From NCBI GenBank assembly GCA_947095535.1, contig OX352772.1:33065445-33129444 (forward strand): a stretch of DNA of 64,000 nucleotides. Direction: 5' to 3'. The position numbers and the translations under genes are program-made. The notes beneath the pieces are model-generated. The model searched no databases. It was not told the DNA's origin and worked only from the letters and a program-made list of their open reading frames with translations. Positions 37,806 to 48,523 of this stretch are shown piece by piece (the first letter of the stretch is position 1; every line of letters starts with the position of its first letter). The stretch comes from Poecilobothrus nobilitatus. Taxonomy: Eukaryota > Arthropoda > Insecta > Diptera > Dolichopodidae.

Positions 37806-38180
37806 GCCGTAGTTATGAAGGTAGAAAAGTCATGCAAAATTTGGTTTTCACATAACGGTAAATTCAAATACTAAATTCGAAAAAATTGTATAATTTTTAT
37901 ATTGACTTACAAAAGTAAAAAAATTCCTGTCGAATAGCGTTTTGAGATTTAAAAAATGTTAAGCAGAACATGAGATATACGCAATTAAAAATAGAGCTTT
38001 TTAAAAATTTGAGGGGCTGCAGTTCCGTAATGGATGGGGGCTACATGAAAAAGTTGTTCTACAACATTAATTTTTTTATGAGACCTACGCATGGTTAAAA
38101 TTTTTTTTCTGTGTTTTTAACGGTATAGAAGTTTTGTAAACAGAGGGACATACGAACGAACAAAGTGAAACTAATAGGCA
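37806..38180 (+). repeat. GGAC-repeat family, internal to 3' part (copy D)
   Basis: ATGCAAAATTTGGTTTTCAC, then ATAACGGTAAATT corresponds to 3090-3120. TAGAGCTTTTTAAAAATTTG, AGGGGCTGCAGTTCCGTAAT, GGATGGGGGCTACA corresponds to 3251-3303. A decayed GGGACATACGAACGAAC sits where copy B has its GGAC run. The copy abuts the DUF7869-type pseudogene. Confidence 0.65.
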
Positions 38181-39010
38181 TATTTTTTCAAATTTTTTTA
38201 GAAATGTGCTAAAAATGGAATACTGTTAATTAAAGATTAAAATAGGTAATGAAATAAAATTAATAAAATTTAATTTGAAGTTTAATTATAGGCTATTCAA
38301 CTTAATTTTTAGAGTAAAATTATTAAATTAAAATTAATACTAGTATTTGATTCATTTTGATCTTTAAATATTTGGTTTAAAAATGAATACAAAACCTCTA
38401 AAATTAATATAGAATCTAAATTTTTATTTACTTTTAATTCGAACATTGTTATCCCGAAATAGTTTTATGTTTTACAGAAATTGTAAATACTATATAATTC
38501 AAAACAAAAAATAATAAAATTAAATGCACATCATATAAAAAATTTGTATTTTTTCTTAAAGCCAAAGAGGCTTAAACAACAATGTGGGTTAAGCCACTTT
38601 TGTTTTTAAAAAAATTAAAAAAGTTAGAAAACCAAAAGTATTTTTGTGTTAAATAAATGGGGAAAAAGCAATTGCGAAACTGGAAATTAATAATACTGAT
38701 CCTGGGAAACATACTTGATCGATTAAAACAATAAAAAAAATTTTTTTTGCATGTGGGTTATGCCACTATCTTCTGAGCCCCTCAGATATACACCCATATT
38801 CTTCAAGACTCATCACTTTCACGATGAAAATATGTATCACATCACATCTATATAAATTTGTAATTTTCGAACACTCATGATGAAAATGTTTGTTATGTTG
38901 GTAGTAATTTACTGTCAAATGAAAATTTTGCCATATTTAAACATTCAGCTAAAATTATTTAAAAAAGAGGTTTGATTTTTAAATAGTAAATGAAAGTACA
39001 TATTCATATG

Positions 39011-39292
39011 TTGCAAAAAGCCGTCGTATCTTGCGAACCAGAAGTCGGACCGAAGTGATTAAAAAAACCTAGTCCCCGATTCTGTAATAGAAATTAAAAA
39101 TAAAAACAAAAATGAGAAAAGTACCAAAAAGTGGTACCCTAGTTTTTGGGGACTATTTTTTTGGGCGGGCTTAAAATCGAACCGTTTTATTTTTTTTTTC
39201 TATATTTATATTCTACAACAAAATCAGAGGGTACCTTTTTTAAATCATGTCGTTCTGACTTCTAGTTCGCAAGATACGGGGGCTTCTTGCAA
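39011..39292. mobile_element. 282-bp MITE with about 60-bp TIRs
   Basis: TTGCAAAAAGCCGTCGTATC, TTGCGAACCAGAAGTCGG at the left end matches the inverted right end, TTGCAAGAAGCCCCCGTATC, TTGCGAACTAGAAGTCAG, continuing to ATTAAAAAAACCT/ATTTAAAAAAGGT. The match runs about 60 bp with roughly a dozen differences. The interior has a GGTACC-containing stretch and no coding frame. No TSD is clear. Confidence 0.75.
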
Positions 39293-39750
39293 TTTATAAC
39301 TATGTATATACTCCTATGCGAGTTCAATACATAAAACAAAAAAAATTTTTTAATTTGTAAAATATACTAAACAAAAACAACATTCACTAAAATACTAATT
39401 TATTTTTAATTATACATACTTCTTTTCCACTCTATCTATTTTTATATTTTTATTTAAACTTAACTAAAAACTAAAAAAAAAATACTTAATTTTTAAGAAT
39501 TACTTAAAAGTGATATTTATCGTACAAGAATTTTGCCGTGATAGAAAATGGCTATCGCTTCGTAGGAAAAGTCTTGCAGAAACACCACACACGATACTTT
39601 TGACATTTAATATCGCGTCAAATTGAAAACATCACTTTAGAGTCTTGCAGAATAACAAATCATCACATCAGTGATACTCTTCGTATCGTCTTCAAGAATA
39701 TAGGTGAATTTTCATGGAAAAATTTTTATCCGATATCAAGAATAAACTAT

Positions 39751-40487
39751 ACTTAATACTACCAATAGGAAAGAGGGAGAAAAATAATGAATTCAAATGT
39801 CATGTATGCATAAGAATGTTAGTAGTGTGCCCATTTTTTTTGTTTACATACACATTTTTTACATATGTGTTAAAAATATCGAAGATAATTATAGAAAATT
39901 TAGCTTCAGCGATCTAAATTTCATCCGATATTTTGGTATATCTCCGATATTTTCTGAACGCTTGTACCGATATTTTTGTGTTTTTTCTCTGTCACACAAG
40001 TAGTGTTTTTGTATCTTCTGCCTATGCTCTAACAAATACCGCCGATATTTTTCTTCATGAAAATTAGCCTTATGGGGTGATAATAAAATATAGATTGGCA
40101 GCTTCTCTTTAACTTTAATGCGTTTCCTATTCAAACATTTTCAGCCAAAAATTAACATATGTTTTAGAAAGATATTTATTTAGAAATATTTACTTAATAC
40201 TACCAATAGGAAAGAGGGACTAAAATAATTAATTCAAATGTCATGTATCCATAAAAATGTTAGTAGTGTGCCCATTTTTTTTGTGTACACGTATGTGTTA
40301 AAAATATCGGAGATAATTATAGAAAATTTAGCTTTCATCCGATATTTTTTAAACGCTTGTACAATTTTATTGTTAATTCGTCCGATATTTTTGTGTTTTT
40401 CCTTTGTCACACAAGTAGTGCTTTTGTATCTTTTGCCTATACTCTAACAAATATCGCCGATATTTTTCTTCATGAAAATTAGCCTTA
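39751..40487. repeat. Local direct duplication of about 300 bp
   Basis: 39751-40071 and 40192-40487 share ACTTAATACTACCAATAGGA, AAGAGGGA, AATTCAAATGTCATGTATSC, TGTTAGTAGTGTGCCCATTT, CCGATATTTTTGTGTTTTTC, CACACAAGTAGTG and CTTCATGAAAATTAGCCTT. Copy 2 has a TTAATTCGTCCGATA segment that also occurs in a third partial copy at 47751-47815. Open frames in these copies are short and not conserved, so I read it as non-coding. Confidence 0.75.
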
Positions 40488-40628
40488 ACTCTAATGCAAA
40501 GACAGCTGTTTAGATTTTGTACAATTTATGCGTTAAAACATATAGAATAGTGTCTTTGTTCTAAATTCAAATATGTACATCTCACAGTACTTGTATTTAT
40601 TTAGTTAGTAAATTAAGTAGTAGCAGAA

Positions 40629-40907
40629 TCAAAAGCAGGAATAAAAAAGTATTGATATTGATAATAAAAAATATAAAAATAAAAATATATATAAGAATAA
40701 TAAATCATATAATAGGTAAGAGAAATAATTTAAAAAATAATTATGCATGTTTAAAAATAAATTAGATTGTTTATTTAAGCTTCTAATATTAAAAATCCAC
40801 TTATTTTTTGAAATTATGTTTTTTGGCATGTGAAAAGAGGTGTTGTTACATTTTCTATATGTATTAGAACACCCCTTTACACAGCAACCATAATAAATTT
40901 TAGACAT
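40629..40907 (-). pseudogene. THAP-domain N-terminus, possibly a first exon or remnant
   Basis: From ATG at 40907 the frame begins MSKIYYGCCVKGCSNTYRKC, then SFHMPKN and NKWI, the start of a THAP zinc finger: the first two zinc cysteines in CCVKGC, the conserved P and the W. After about 40 residues the similarity ends and the frame becomes F/L/Y-rich; the second half (C..H plus AVPxIF) is not found nearby. It could be exon 1 of a split gene or a truncated copy. No convincing donor is seen. Confidence 0.4.
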
Positions 40908-41429
40908 TGTTCCACTATATTACTATTTATTAATAATCACTTCTATATCTCTATATTTTTTATATTATTCACACAAATTTATTTATTTTTTATATTATTT
41001 AGACACATTTATTTATTTATTTTATTACAGACACTTCTGACTAACTACTTCACTTTTAATTTTTTGGTTTCTGTAAAAAAAACATAAAAAGCGCGAAAGT
41101 TTCTTTTAGCAGGGATATTTGCGGGAGAAACTAAATAATGTAAAAACAGCTGTTTCTCAAAAAGTGGCGGAAATTTTTTTGTTATGTTGCCTATCTAGTT
41201 AATACTTAATATTATATCTATGACCTGAACGCACCCATTGCACTTGTTTTTGTTTCAGGAAATTAGTTTATTGGTTATTCCCCATAATTTTAAAATAAGA
41301 TGTTTTTATTTTTTTATTTTAAAAGCAGTATTACCAACTTAGTTTTTGTAATATGTAATAATAATTTTATAATAAAATTATTTGTTTTTGGCAAAAATTT
41401 GAAAATCAACGTATTTATTTGTCCTCCTT

Positions 41430-41700
41430 ACTTCTGTTGAGGTTATAGGATGTTGACTCTAGCTATCTCCGCCTGACTTGTTGGACGGGGTCGTTTATGG
41501 CTTCCTTCCAGGTTCCATTCCAGTTTTTTTTTTTTGCTATATAATCCCTTCGAATCCCTTGTTTATTTTACCAACTCCACTTTTTCTATTTAATTTCTGC
41601 CCCAATTTTTTTATTTTAGCAAGGTGCCAGAGATTCCTATTGCTGATTGTGTTCAGTTCAGCCAGTATATACCACATATAATCCTTACTCTTTAGATAGT
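41430..41700. repeat. GC-richer repeat-like stretch of unknown class
   Basis: GACTCTAGCTATCTCCGCCT, GACTTGTTGGACGGGGTCG, TTTATGGCTTCCTTCCAGG stands out in composition from its flanks. I suspect the reverse strand of a LINE 3' end but cannot show it. No reading frame with recognisable content. Confidence 0.25.
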
Positions 41701-42189
41701 AATTAATGAATAACTATGTATGTATGTATATATGTATGTAGTTTCTGTAATGTGTGATGTTGTTCGTGAATCGTGACTAACCAGGTTTCACTTCCTTCAC
41801 GTATGGATGTTTTACAAAAGAAAATCAGCGTCATAATATGTATTTACTTTATTACTTGATTATTACATATTTATTGCTCTAAAATATATTTATATTAAAA
41901 ATAAAATTACTAATATTTGCTATACTTTTTGTTGTTATATTATACGTACATATACCTATTATTTTGCTAATACATAATATAGGGTATTAGTTATTATCAC
42001 AGATTTTTCTCGACAGTGTAAATAAATTTTTTGACAAAATTTTGACATAAAATTATGCTTGCGGTAAATGGTAACTCTGGCGATACTCGGAAATTTGCTG
42101 ATTTAGTGATAGTACAAATACAATTTACAATAATTGTTGATTGTTTTTTATTCAGATTTTAGTTCAGTAATATTAATTTCGGTTTCAGT

Positions 42190-43235
42190 CAGTGATGTTA
42201 TAGCGTCGTATTTATCGTATTTTGTACGAATTTCAAAGGGAAAATACGATGTACGATTTTTAGTCTTATTTTGACAAAAAAATACGATTTTGACCCAAAA
42301 CAAGGAAAAATATGATTTTGACCCAAAACAAAAAAATATATGTATATATCTGTAGTTAGAATAATATTGTTACGAGTTACAACTATATAATATACAAGTT
42401 TCATCAATATTCAATAATTCAATATTTTAATATGTGAAAGAAAGTTTATTTTCTAAATTTTAATAAGGGTTGGTACGAGTCTATTTTTATTTCCAAATCT
42501 AGTCTCGCCATCAGATTTGCAAACTATTGATTCAGGATTTCTGGAAATTAAAAATCTTAATTTTGTTAATATATTTGGCGAATGTCTCGAAAAAATTGAG
42601 TTGAAGAGTTTTGGAAGCAAATTTCTAAAATTAAGAGAAATGATGGGCAGTTTTCATTTCCGTTGATGTTAAAATGTTTTCATTTATTATTCTTGTCCCA
42701 TTCTTCTGCAAATGTAGAACGTACCTTTTCGCAAAATACGTTGTTCTATTTATGAAATAATTTTTTTGTTTATTATGTTCCTATATTTAATGATATATGT
42801 ATATTATATAGTTAAGTAACCAAGCTCAAGTTAAATTATTTTTTGCAATGCCCAAAGTGTAATTATATTTATGAAATAAGGTTTTTGTTGGATTTATGAA
42901 GTAATTTTTTTTGTTTATTTTATAAAATACATATTGTTTTTTTTTTTAATTATTTTTCTTTTATTTAAGTATTTTACCACTTCATAAATACAGCAACAAA
43001 ACGTTAGCCCGTTTTCTTTAAAGTTTTTATTTAAAACAGGATTTTACACCAAAATCTTGTTGACTGAATTTTTTGAACAGATTTTTTAAAAATTTTTCTA
43101 GTCAAAAACGATCAAATTTGACCGGATTGAAAATTTTGAACTGGCAACACTGGTAGCCATTGCAAAATACAAAATACGATAAATACGATTTTGATACGAT
43201 TTAGTGTACGATTTGAAAAAAGTTTAACAACACTG
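42190..43235 (+). mobile_element. hAT element relic with perfect 8-bp target duplication
   Basis: The left end CAGTGATGTTATAGCG and the inverted right end CAGTGTTGTTAAAC begin CAGTG, the hAT CAGNG signature. Subterminal CGTATTTATCGTATTTTGTA (42206) is inverted at 43167-43186. GTTTCAGT occurs immediately before the left end (42182-42189) and immediately after the right end (43236-43243), a perfect 8-bp TSD as hAT elements make. The 1046-bp body contains part of a hAT transposase (42480-42760). The element is internally deleted. Confidence 0.88.
42480..42760 (+). pseudogene. hAT transposase C-terminal dimerisation region, broken
   Basis: Frame pieces give LFPNLVSPSDLQTIDS, then after a frameshift near 42605 EFWKQISKIKRNDGQFSFP, then HLLFLSHSSANVERTFSQ, ending in TGA at about 42756. 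The pattern (L-x-LPHSSA-x-VER-x-FS) is the hAT family C-terminal dimerisation signature. Upstream RNase H and BED segments are missing, so it is inactive. Confidence 0.75.
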
Positions 43236-45140
43236 GTTTCAGTTCAGTTCAGTTCTGTTCAGTTTGATTTGAATTTTTGCATAAATGCATTGTGTTGGAA
43301 TTTAGTTTTGGTTTTAGTTAGAGTTTAGTGATAAGATTAGATAATAGATGTACATACATACATATATAGTTATTTTATTAGTACTTTAGTTTTTTTCACT
43401 TTCTTTAATTGTGAAAATTTTGATAAAAATAATAAACATTTTAATTTTTAAAATTAGTGAGTTATTTTAAACCGAATATATTAAAAATATTTTCTAAATT
43501 TTGTTAAAATTAGAAAACATTACAATTTTTATATGTAAGTGCTTTAGCTCGGAAATCAGAATACATACATACATATGTACGTGTGCATGTACTTCGTTAG
43601 AATTTCGAAAAAAAATAATGTTAATAAATGTATGTACATATATATTGTAATTTATATTTAATCTAAAAATGTATCTAACTGCTATTTATTCAGCAGCCAA
43701 TACATTTTTAATACGAGGAACGAATATTTACATTATTAATAATACTACACGAATATTTATTTACGAGGAATTTTTTATTCTTCAATCATATCCTCTTTCT
43801 TATAAACAAATTTTATGGTTTAAAAAAACACAGAGAATATGAAACGAACAGTAAAACGGTCTTCATAAATACTTATGAATCGTGATTCGTGCAATGGACC
43901 TGCGGTTTGGTTAATTTATAGAAATTAAAAAAAAAAAAAAAAAAGGGAAATCACCAGCCACTGCAATTTGAACTAATACCACATAATACGTTATAACGAT
44001 GTACATATGTATGTATGTAGTGTTTAGTCTGTACATATTTTTAATTTTATTTATGCAGCTTTGTTTAAAATATTTTAAAAATCTTACATTTGGTTAGGAT
44101 AGAATTACAAAATAACAATTTTATGAAACAGATAATTTCAATATGTAAAAACCATTTAATTTTGAATAAGTACATATGTACTGTACATAATGTACATATG
44201 TATATATGTACATATAATATAACAATATCTGAAAAATACTATTTGCCATAAATGTAGGTACTCAATCTAATTATTTACATTTTTGACGTTTGTGAAATGT
44301 TACAATTTTTATACTTTTAAAATTTCAAGGTTTTTATTGGCAGTTAACCTTTTTCTAGCTTATTGGCCTCTAAAATTATAAAGCAGTTTGAAAATACATA
44401 CATACATATATGTTAACATTTGGGTCATACTAATAAAATAAAAACAGATTCAATAGACTACGAGCCCTATTAAATCTTTAATGTTAAAACTATTGCCTTA
44501 TAAAATTTTGGCTTGGCCCACATCCGAGAGGAAAAGAGTCCATCAATTTGCAAGGGTCTTGTGAATTTAAAATAAATAAAAAAATTTTAGCAGTTCACCT
44601 TTTATAATCCTTACGGAACTAAGCAAAACATATATTGGATTAATATTAAAATCCTGGGATGGCACAATCCCGAATTTAAAAAGTGTCCAGGAAATCAAAA
44701 TCTCGGATTTTAAAATTCCGAATTCAAGAGCACATGAAATCTAGGAATGAAACAATCCAATTTTATATCTTTAAAAAAAATTTTTAATTTTCGTAAAACA
44801 AAAATATATCCTCAAGTCACCTTTCTCTTTATTTATGAAGTTCTGTTTCTATTTTGTTAAAGCTGAGTTATTTTATTAGTTAAGTAGATTATTATAATAT
44901 TGCCTAAATTTTTTAACCACCCCCCCTCTATTGATATGTACTTTATAAAATCAATATTTTATAAAATCCATGCATACATATGTACATACATTAAAAAGGC
45001 TTTAATTTTTTTTTTTTTTTTTTGTAACTAAATTTTTTTTATTTTATTTGGTTCCACAGTTTTTTTATTTTTTGTTTTTTATATATATGTATGTAAATAA
45101 ATATAAATTTAATTATATTTTAATTTAAATTGCAGTGACA

Positions 45141-46614
45141 ATGTTACCACAATATGATATGATTCCTGTTCTTAAAGGACTTTTTAAACTAATGTTTGAT
45201 GATTCATTTGAAGAAACAATTATGTCAAATTTAAATCGGTGTAATGTTTGTTTTTATATTAAAACTTTCGGAAAAGAAACTATGTTAGTTCCGCCAATTG
45301 AAAATTATAAAACTCCGAAACTTCTTTGTTGTTCTGGATGTAAAATTTTAAACTATTGTTCCGGTAAGTCTTTTTTCTTTTTTTTTTTTTTTTATTCTTT
45401 AATAATATTCTTATTTTTAAGTTGAACATCAAAAATTACATTGGAAATTTCATAAAGACATTTGTAAAAGTGTTCAAAAATTACTTAAAGAAAATGATAT
45501 AAAATATTTGTATGAATTATCAATAAACTTCTTAAATCGTAATAAGTTTTGTTACATAATTAATAAAATTAATGAAAAAATGAAACGGATTTGTTCATTT
45601 AATGAAGCTCTTCAAATACATTTATATTTAACAATATTTTGTTCATATTGTAAAACATTTAAATCAAAAGATAAATTTATAAAATGCGAAAAATGTGAAA
45701 TAATTTATTATTGTAATGAAGAATGTAAAAAAAATGATTATGAAATGCATGTTAAAAATTGTAATAATTTACAAATTATATTTAAATTTTATTGGATAAA
45801 AGAAAATTTAAATATAAATTATGATAAAACACCAAAAACTATAAATTGGTTTAAAATAAAAAATTTAATGGATTTTTTTGCATTATTTAATATTAATTTA
45901 AATGAATATAAAACTAAATGTTTTATGTTTAAAATAAATTTAATTCCAAAAAATCAAAATGAATTTAAATTATTAAATTCAATATCACGTTATTCAAGTA
46001 TAATAACAATTTTATTTTCTCTTCAATATTCAAAAATATTAAATAAAATTGAAAATAATCATTTAATTATTCATATTTATATAACAGATCAAGAACCAAA
46101 ATCAGATCTATATGATTTACATAAAATAAAATTATTAGTTTCACAGATATTACAAGAAATAAATATTAAAAAGTTAACACTTGTTTTTATGAATTATGAT
46201 AAAAAGAATGTTTCATTTTATTCAGAAAATTTTAATATAAATATAAGAAATAAAAAAATATTAATAGAAAAATGTTATTTAACTTATAAAGATTATAATA
46301 CTTTTAAAAGTCTATGTATTTCAAAATCATTGAAAAAACCAAATTTTACTTTTTTTGAGGATATTGAAGAATTTATGCCATTTATAGATTTCAGTTATTA
46401 TTTAAATGTTATTTGTGCTTTTACTTCATCATCATTAATATTATCAAAAAAAAATTTAAATATATTAATGAACAAAAAATATAAAATTAATACTTCTATT
46501 GAAAATGCTAAAAATCCATTTGGATATATATTGCCACAATTAACTCTCGGAGAAGGCAATAATACTTCATATTTCAACAATTACTTAAATATTTTTTATT
46601 TAACTATGAAATGA
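45141..46614 (+). CDS. Protein with two MYND zinc fingers
   Basis: Two exons (45141-45363, 45422-46614) give 471 residues; the 58-bp intron splits codon 75. The ATG at 45141 follows a TTAAATTGCAG acceptor, implying a 5' UTR intron upstream. MYND finger 1 spans residues 34-89 (C34, C37, C64, C67, C73, H77 where Cys is usual, H85, C89). MYND finger 2 spans 148-188 with all ligands standard (C148, C151, C163, C166, C172, C176, H184, C188). The C-terminal 270 residues contain HLIIHIYITDQEP and an ALFN/YLNVICAF-type pattern that resembles the C-terminal domain of MSS51/ZMYND17-like proteins, but only loosely. No SET domain is seen, so it is not a SMYD methyltransferase. MYND fingers bind proline-rich peptides; the role here is unknown. 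Very A/T-ending codons. Confidence 0.8.
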
Positions 46615-47378
46615 ATGTTTTAAATTTCAATTATTTTTTTTTATATTATAAATTTTTATTTTTTTAAATTAAATATTAATTTTGTTTTCATTGAAATATT
46701 TTAAGTTTAAAAATATTATGAAGTAAATTAAAAATAAATAAAAACTTCCAAGAAATAAATTTTTTTTAATTTCTACACCTGCATACTTATATACTTATTT
46801 ATATAAATTATAGTCAATTTATAAGAAATGTTGGAATTATTTAAAAAAAAAAAACAGGTAAGTTAAGTAAATAACAACATGAAAAAAACATTTTAAATTT
46901 ACAAGTGTAGAATAAAAATCAACTGGTTTAATTATAAAACTCTACAAAGAACAATAAACTGCTTGATGAGTAAATAAGTTATTTTAAAACTAACGGTATT
47001 TTTATCTAAACCCAACCCTTTTTTTTTGGTTATACTAATTCGTTCGTACATAGAAATATTGAACAATTTTTTTTTTTTTTTATCGTTATGCTTAATGAGC
47101 TCAAACTTAAAATTTTGTTTACCTTTAAGATGCTTGTATGCCAGATTAGATTTACAGAATGTTCCATTATAAAGTATAAAAGGTTTGAAAAAAAAATGTT
47201 TATTCAAACTTCAGAAAACAGAAATAGTGGAGAGCATTACGAGCATAGCCCATAGATACATTAACTATCGCCAAAGTAGGAAAAAGTTTTATTTTTTTTT
47301 TTAAAAAGGAACTGCCAAAGTAAATAGATATAACAAAATTTTTAACACATTACATGATGTAATAATGTGAGGTTTTCT

Positions 47379-47725
47379 TTTTTAGTTCAGACTTCAGAGC
47401 AGAGTCAGAACTGTCAACAAAATAATTATTTCTTTCACTCTGAATGAATGATCAGAGTCTCGGAGTTTATGTTTCTTTTTTCGTTCCGCGCTCAGAATAT
47501 GATCTAAATGTTTGTTTTTCATTTACATTACAGATATCGCAGAGCATTTGAATTTTAATGTTAAAAATTTTATTATTTTTATATAATTTGGTACTTTTGA
47601 CAGGTTCAAGATTTACTGTGTTTCAAAATTATTTCGGAGCGTTTAGAGACAAAATATTTTTAATCTGTTCAGAACCTGTTCTATTTAATCGATATCTGTT
47701 CAGATCATAAATCTGAACTAAAAAA
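47379..47725. mobile_element. Putative 347-bp MITE
   Basis: TTTTAGTTCAGACTTCAG at the left and CTGAACTAAAAAA at the right are inverted; TTTTTAGTTCAGA is shared, about 14-16 bp. The interior has further TCAGA/TCTGA repeats and no coding frame. The TIR is short and no TSD is clear, so the call is tentative. Confidence 0.45.
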
Positions 47726-47750
47726 TAAAAACACCCAATATAACTTCTAA

Positions 47751-47815
47751 GTTAATTCGTCCGATATTTTTGTGTTTTTTCTTTGTTACACAAGTAGTGT
47801 TTTTGTATCTTATTA
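47751..47815. repeat. Dispersed third copy of the 40-kb duplication's core
   Basis: TTAATTCGTCCGATATTTTT, GTGTTTTTTCTTTGTTACAC, AAGTAGTGTTTTTGTATCTT matches 40373-40435 closely. It shows that the duplicated sequence at 39751-40487 belongs to a dispersed repeat. Confidence 0.7.
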
Positions 47816-48523
47816 CATACATAAATATATACATACATAAATATTTATTATTACCATAGATAGGCAATAAAAAAATATTTTCAGTCAATTTTAAGAAACA
47901 TCTGAGTTAACCGCGCTTATGTTTTGCTTTAAATTTTTTCAGAAATAGTTTCCTAAAAAGTTGAAATGGTTTCATTTCTATTTTTATTTTAAGAATTATA
48001 TAACTTATATTGTTACTTTATAAGTATTTAAAATGTTGTAATATATCAATGAGTATAAATAATATCTGACTAAGTAACATTATCTAGTGTATTAAACTGT
48101 TTCTATAACATTTTGTAATACAAAACCTAAAGAAAAATGAAAACACTTTAAATTCTACTGACTTCACACTTTGGTTCATAATAAAAAATTTCGAAATTTT
48201 TCCGAAAGTATTTTCATCGAAAAATAACAAGGAAATAATATATATACTTAATTCGTTTTTAAAATTAATTTTCCCAAACTCTTTTTGACATAAAAGTTTA
48301 AGGTTAAATGGTCTGGTCACTCACTAACCGTCATATAAACAAAGTCAATTTTTTATTTTGACATTCATATGGTTATAAAGTTTTTTCTTTCAGCATATTC
48401 AAATAGATATTAAAACAAAAAAAGTGATTATTCTTAAAATATAATGGGCTGAAGTGCCCGCAGTGTAGTAAAAACTAATTAAACAATTTAAAATAATACA
48501 AATTAGTTAAATTTGATTTGAAA

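Larger units (their letters stand above)
36750..38775. repeat. Three dispersed GGGTTAAGCCACTTT motifs
   Basis: CTGGGTTAAGCCACTTTGGC (36750), GTGGGTTAAGCCACTTTTGT (38584) and GTGGGTTATGCCACTATC (38753) recur in the same orientation in a 2-kb region with no other explanation. They may be ends of decayed copies of one element. Confidence 0.4.

Noticed and set aside
40830..41087. 85-residue plus-strand frame rich in F/I/L/Y
   Set aside because: Low-complexity T-rich sequence; partly the antisense of the THAP fragment.
45135..45140. GTG start for the MYND protein
   Set aside because: It overlaps a splice acceptor (TTGCAG) and ATG follows six bases later; nuclear genes rarely use GTG.
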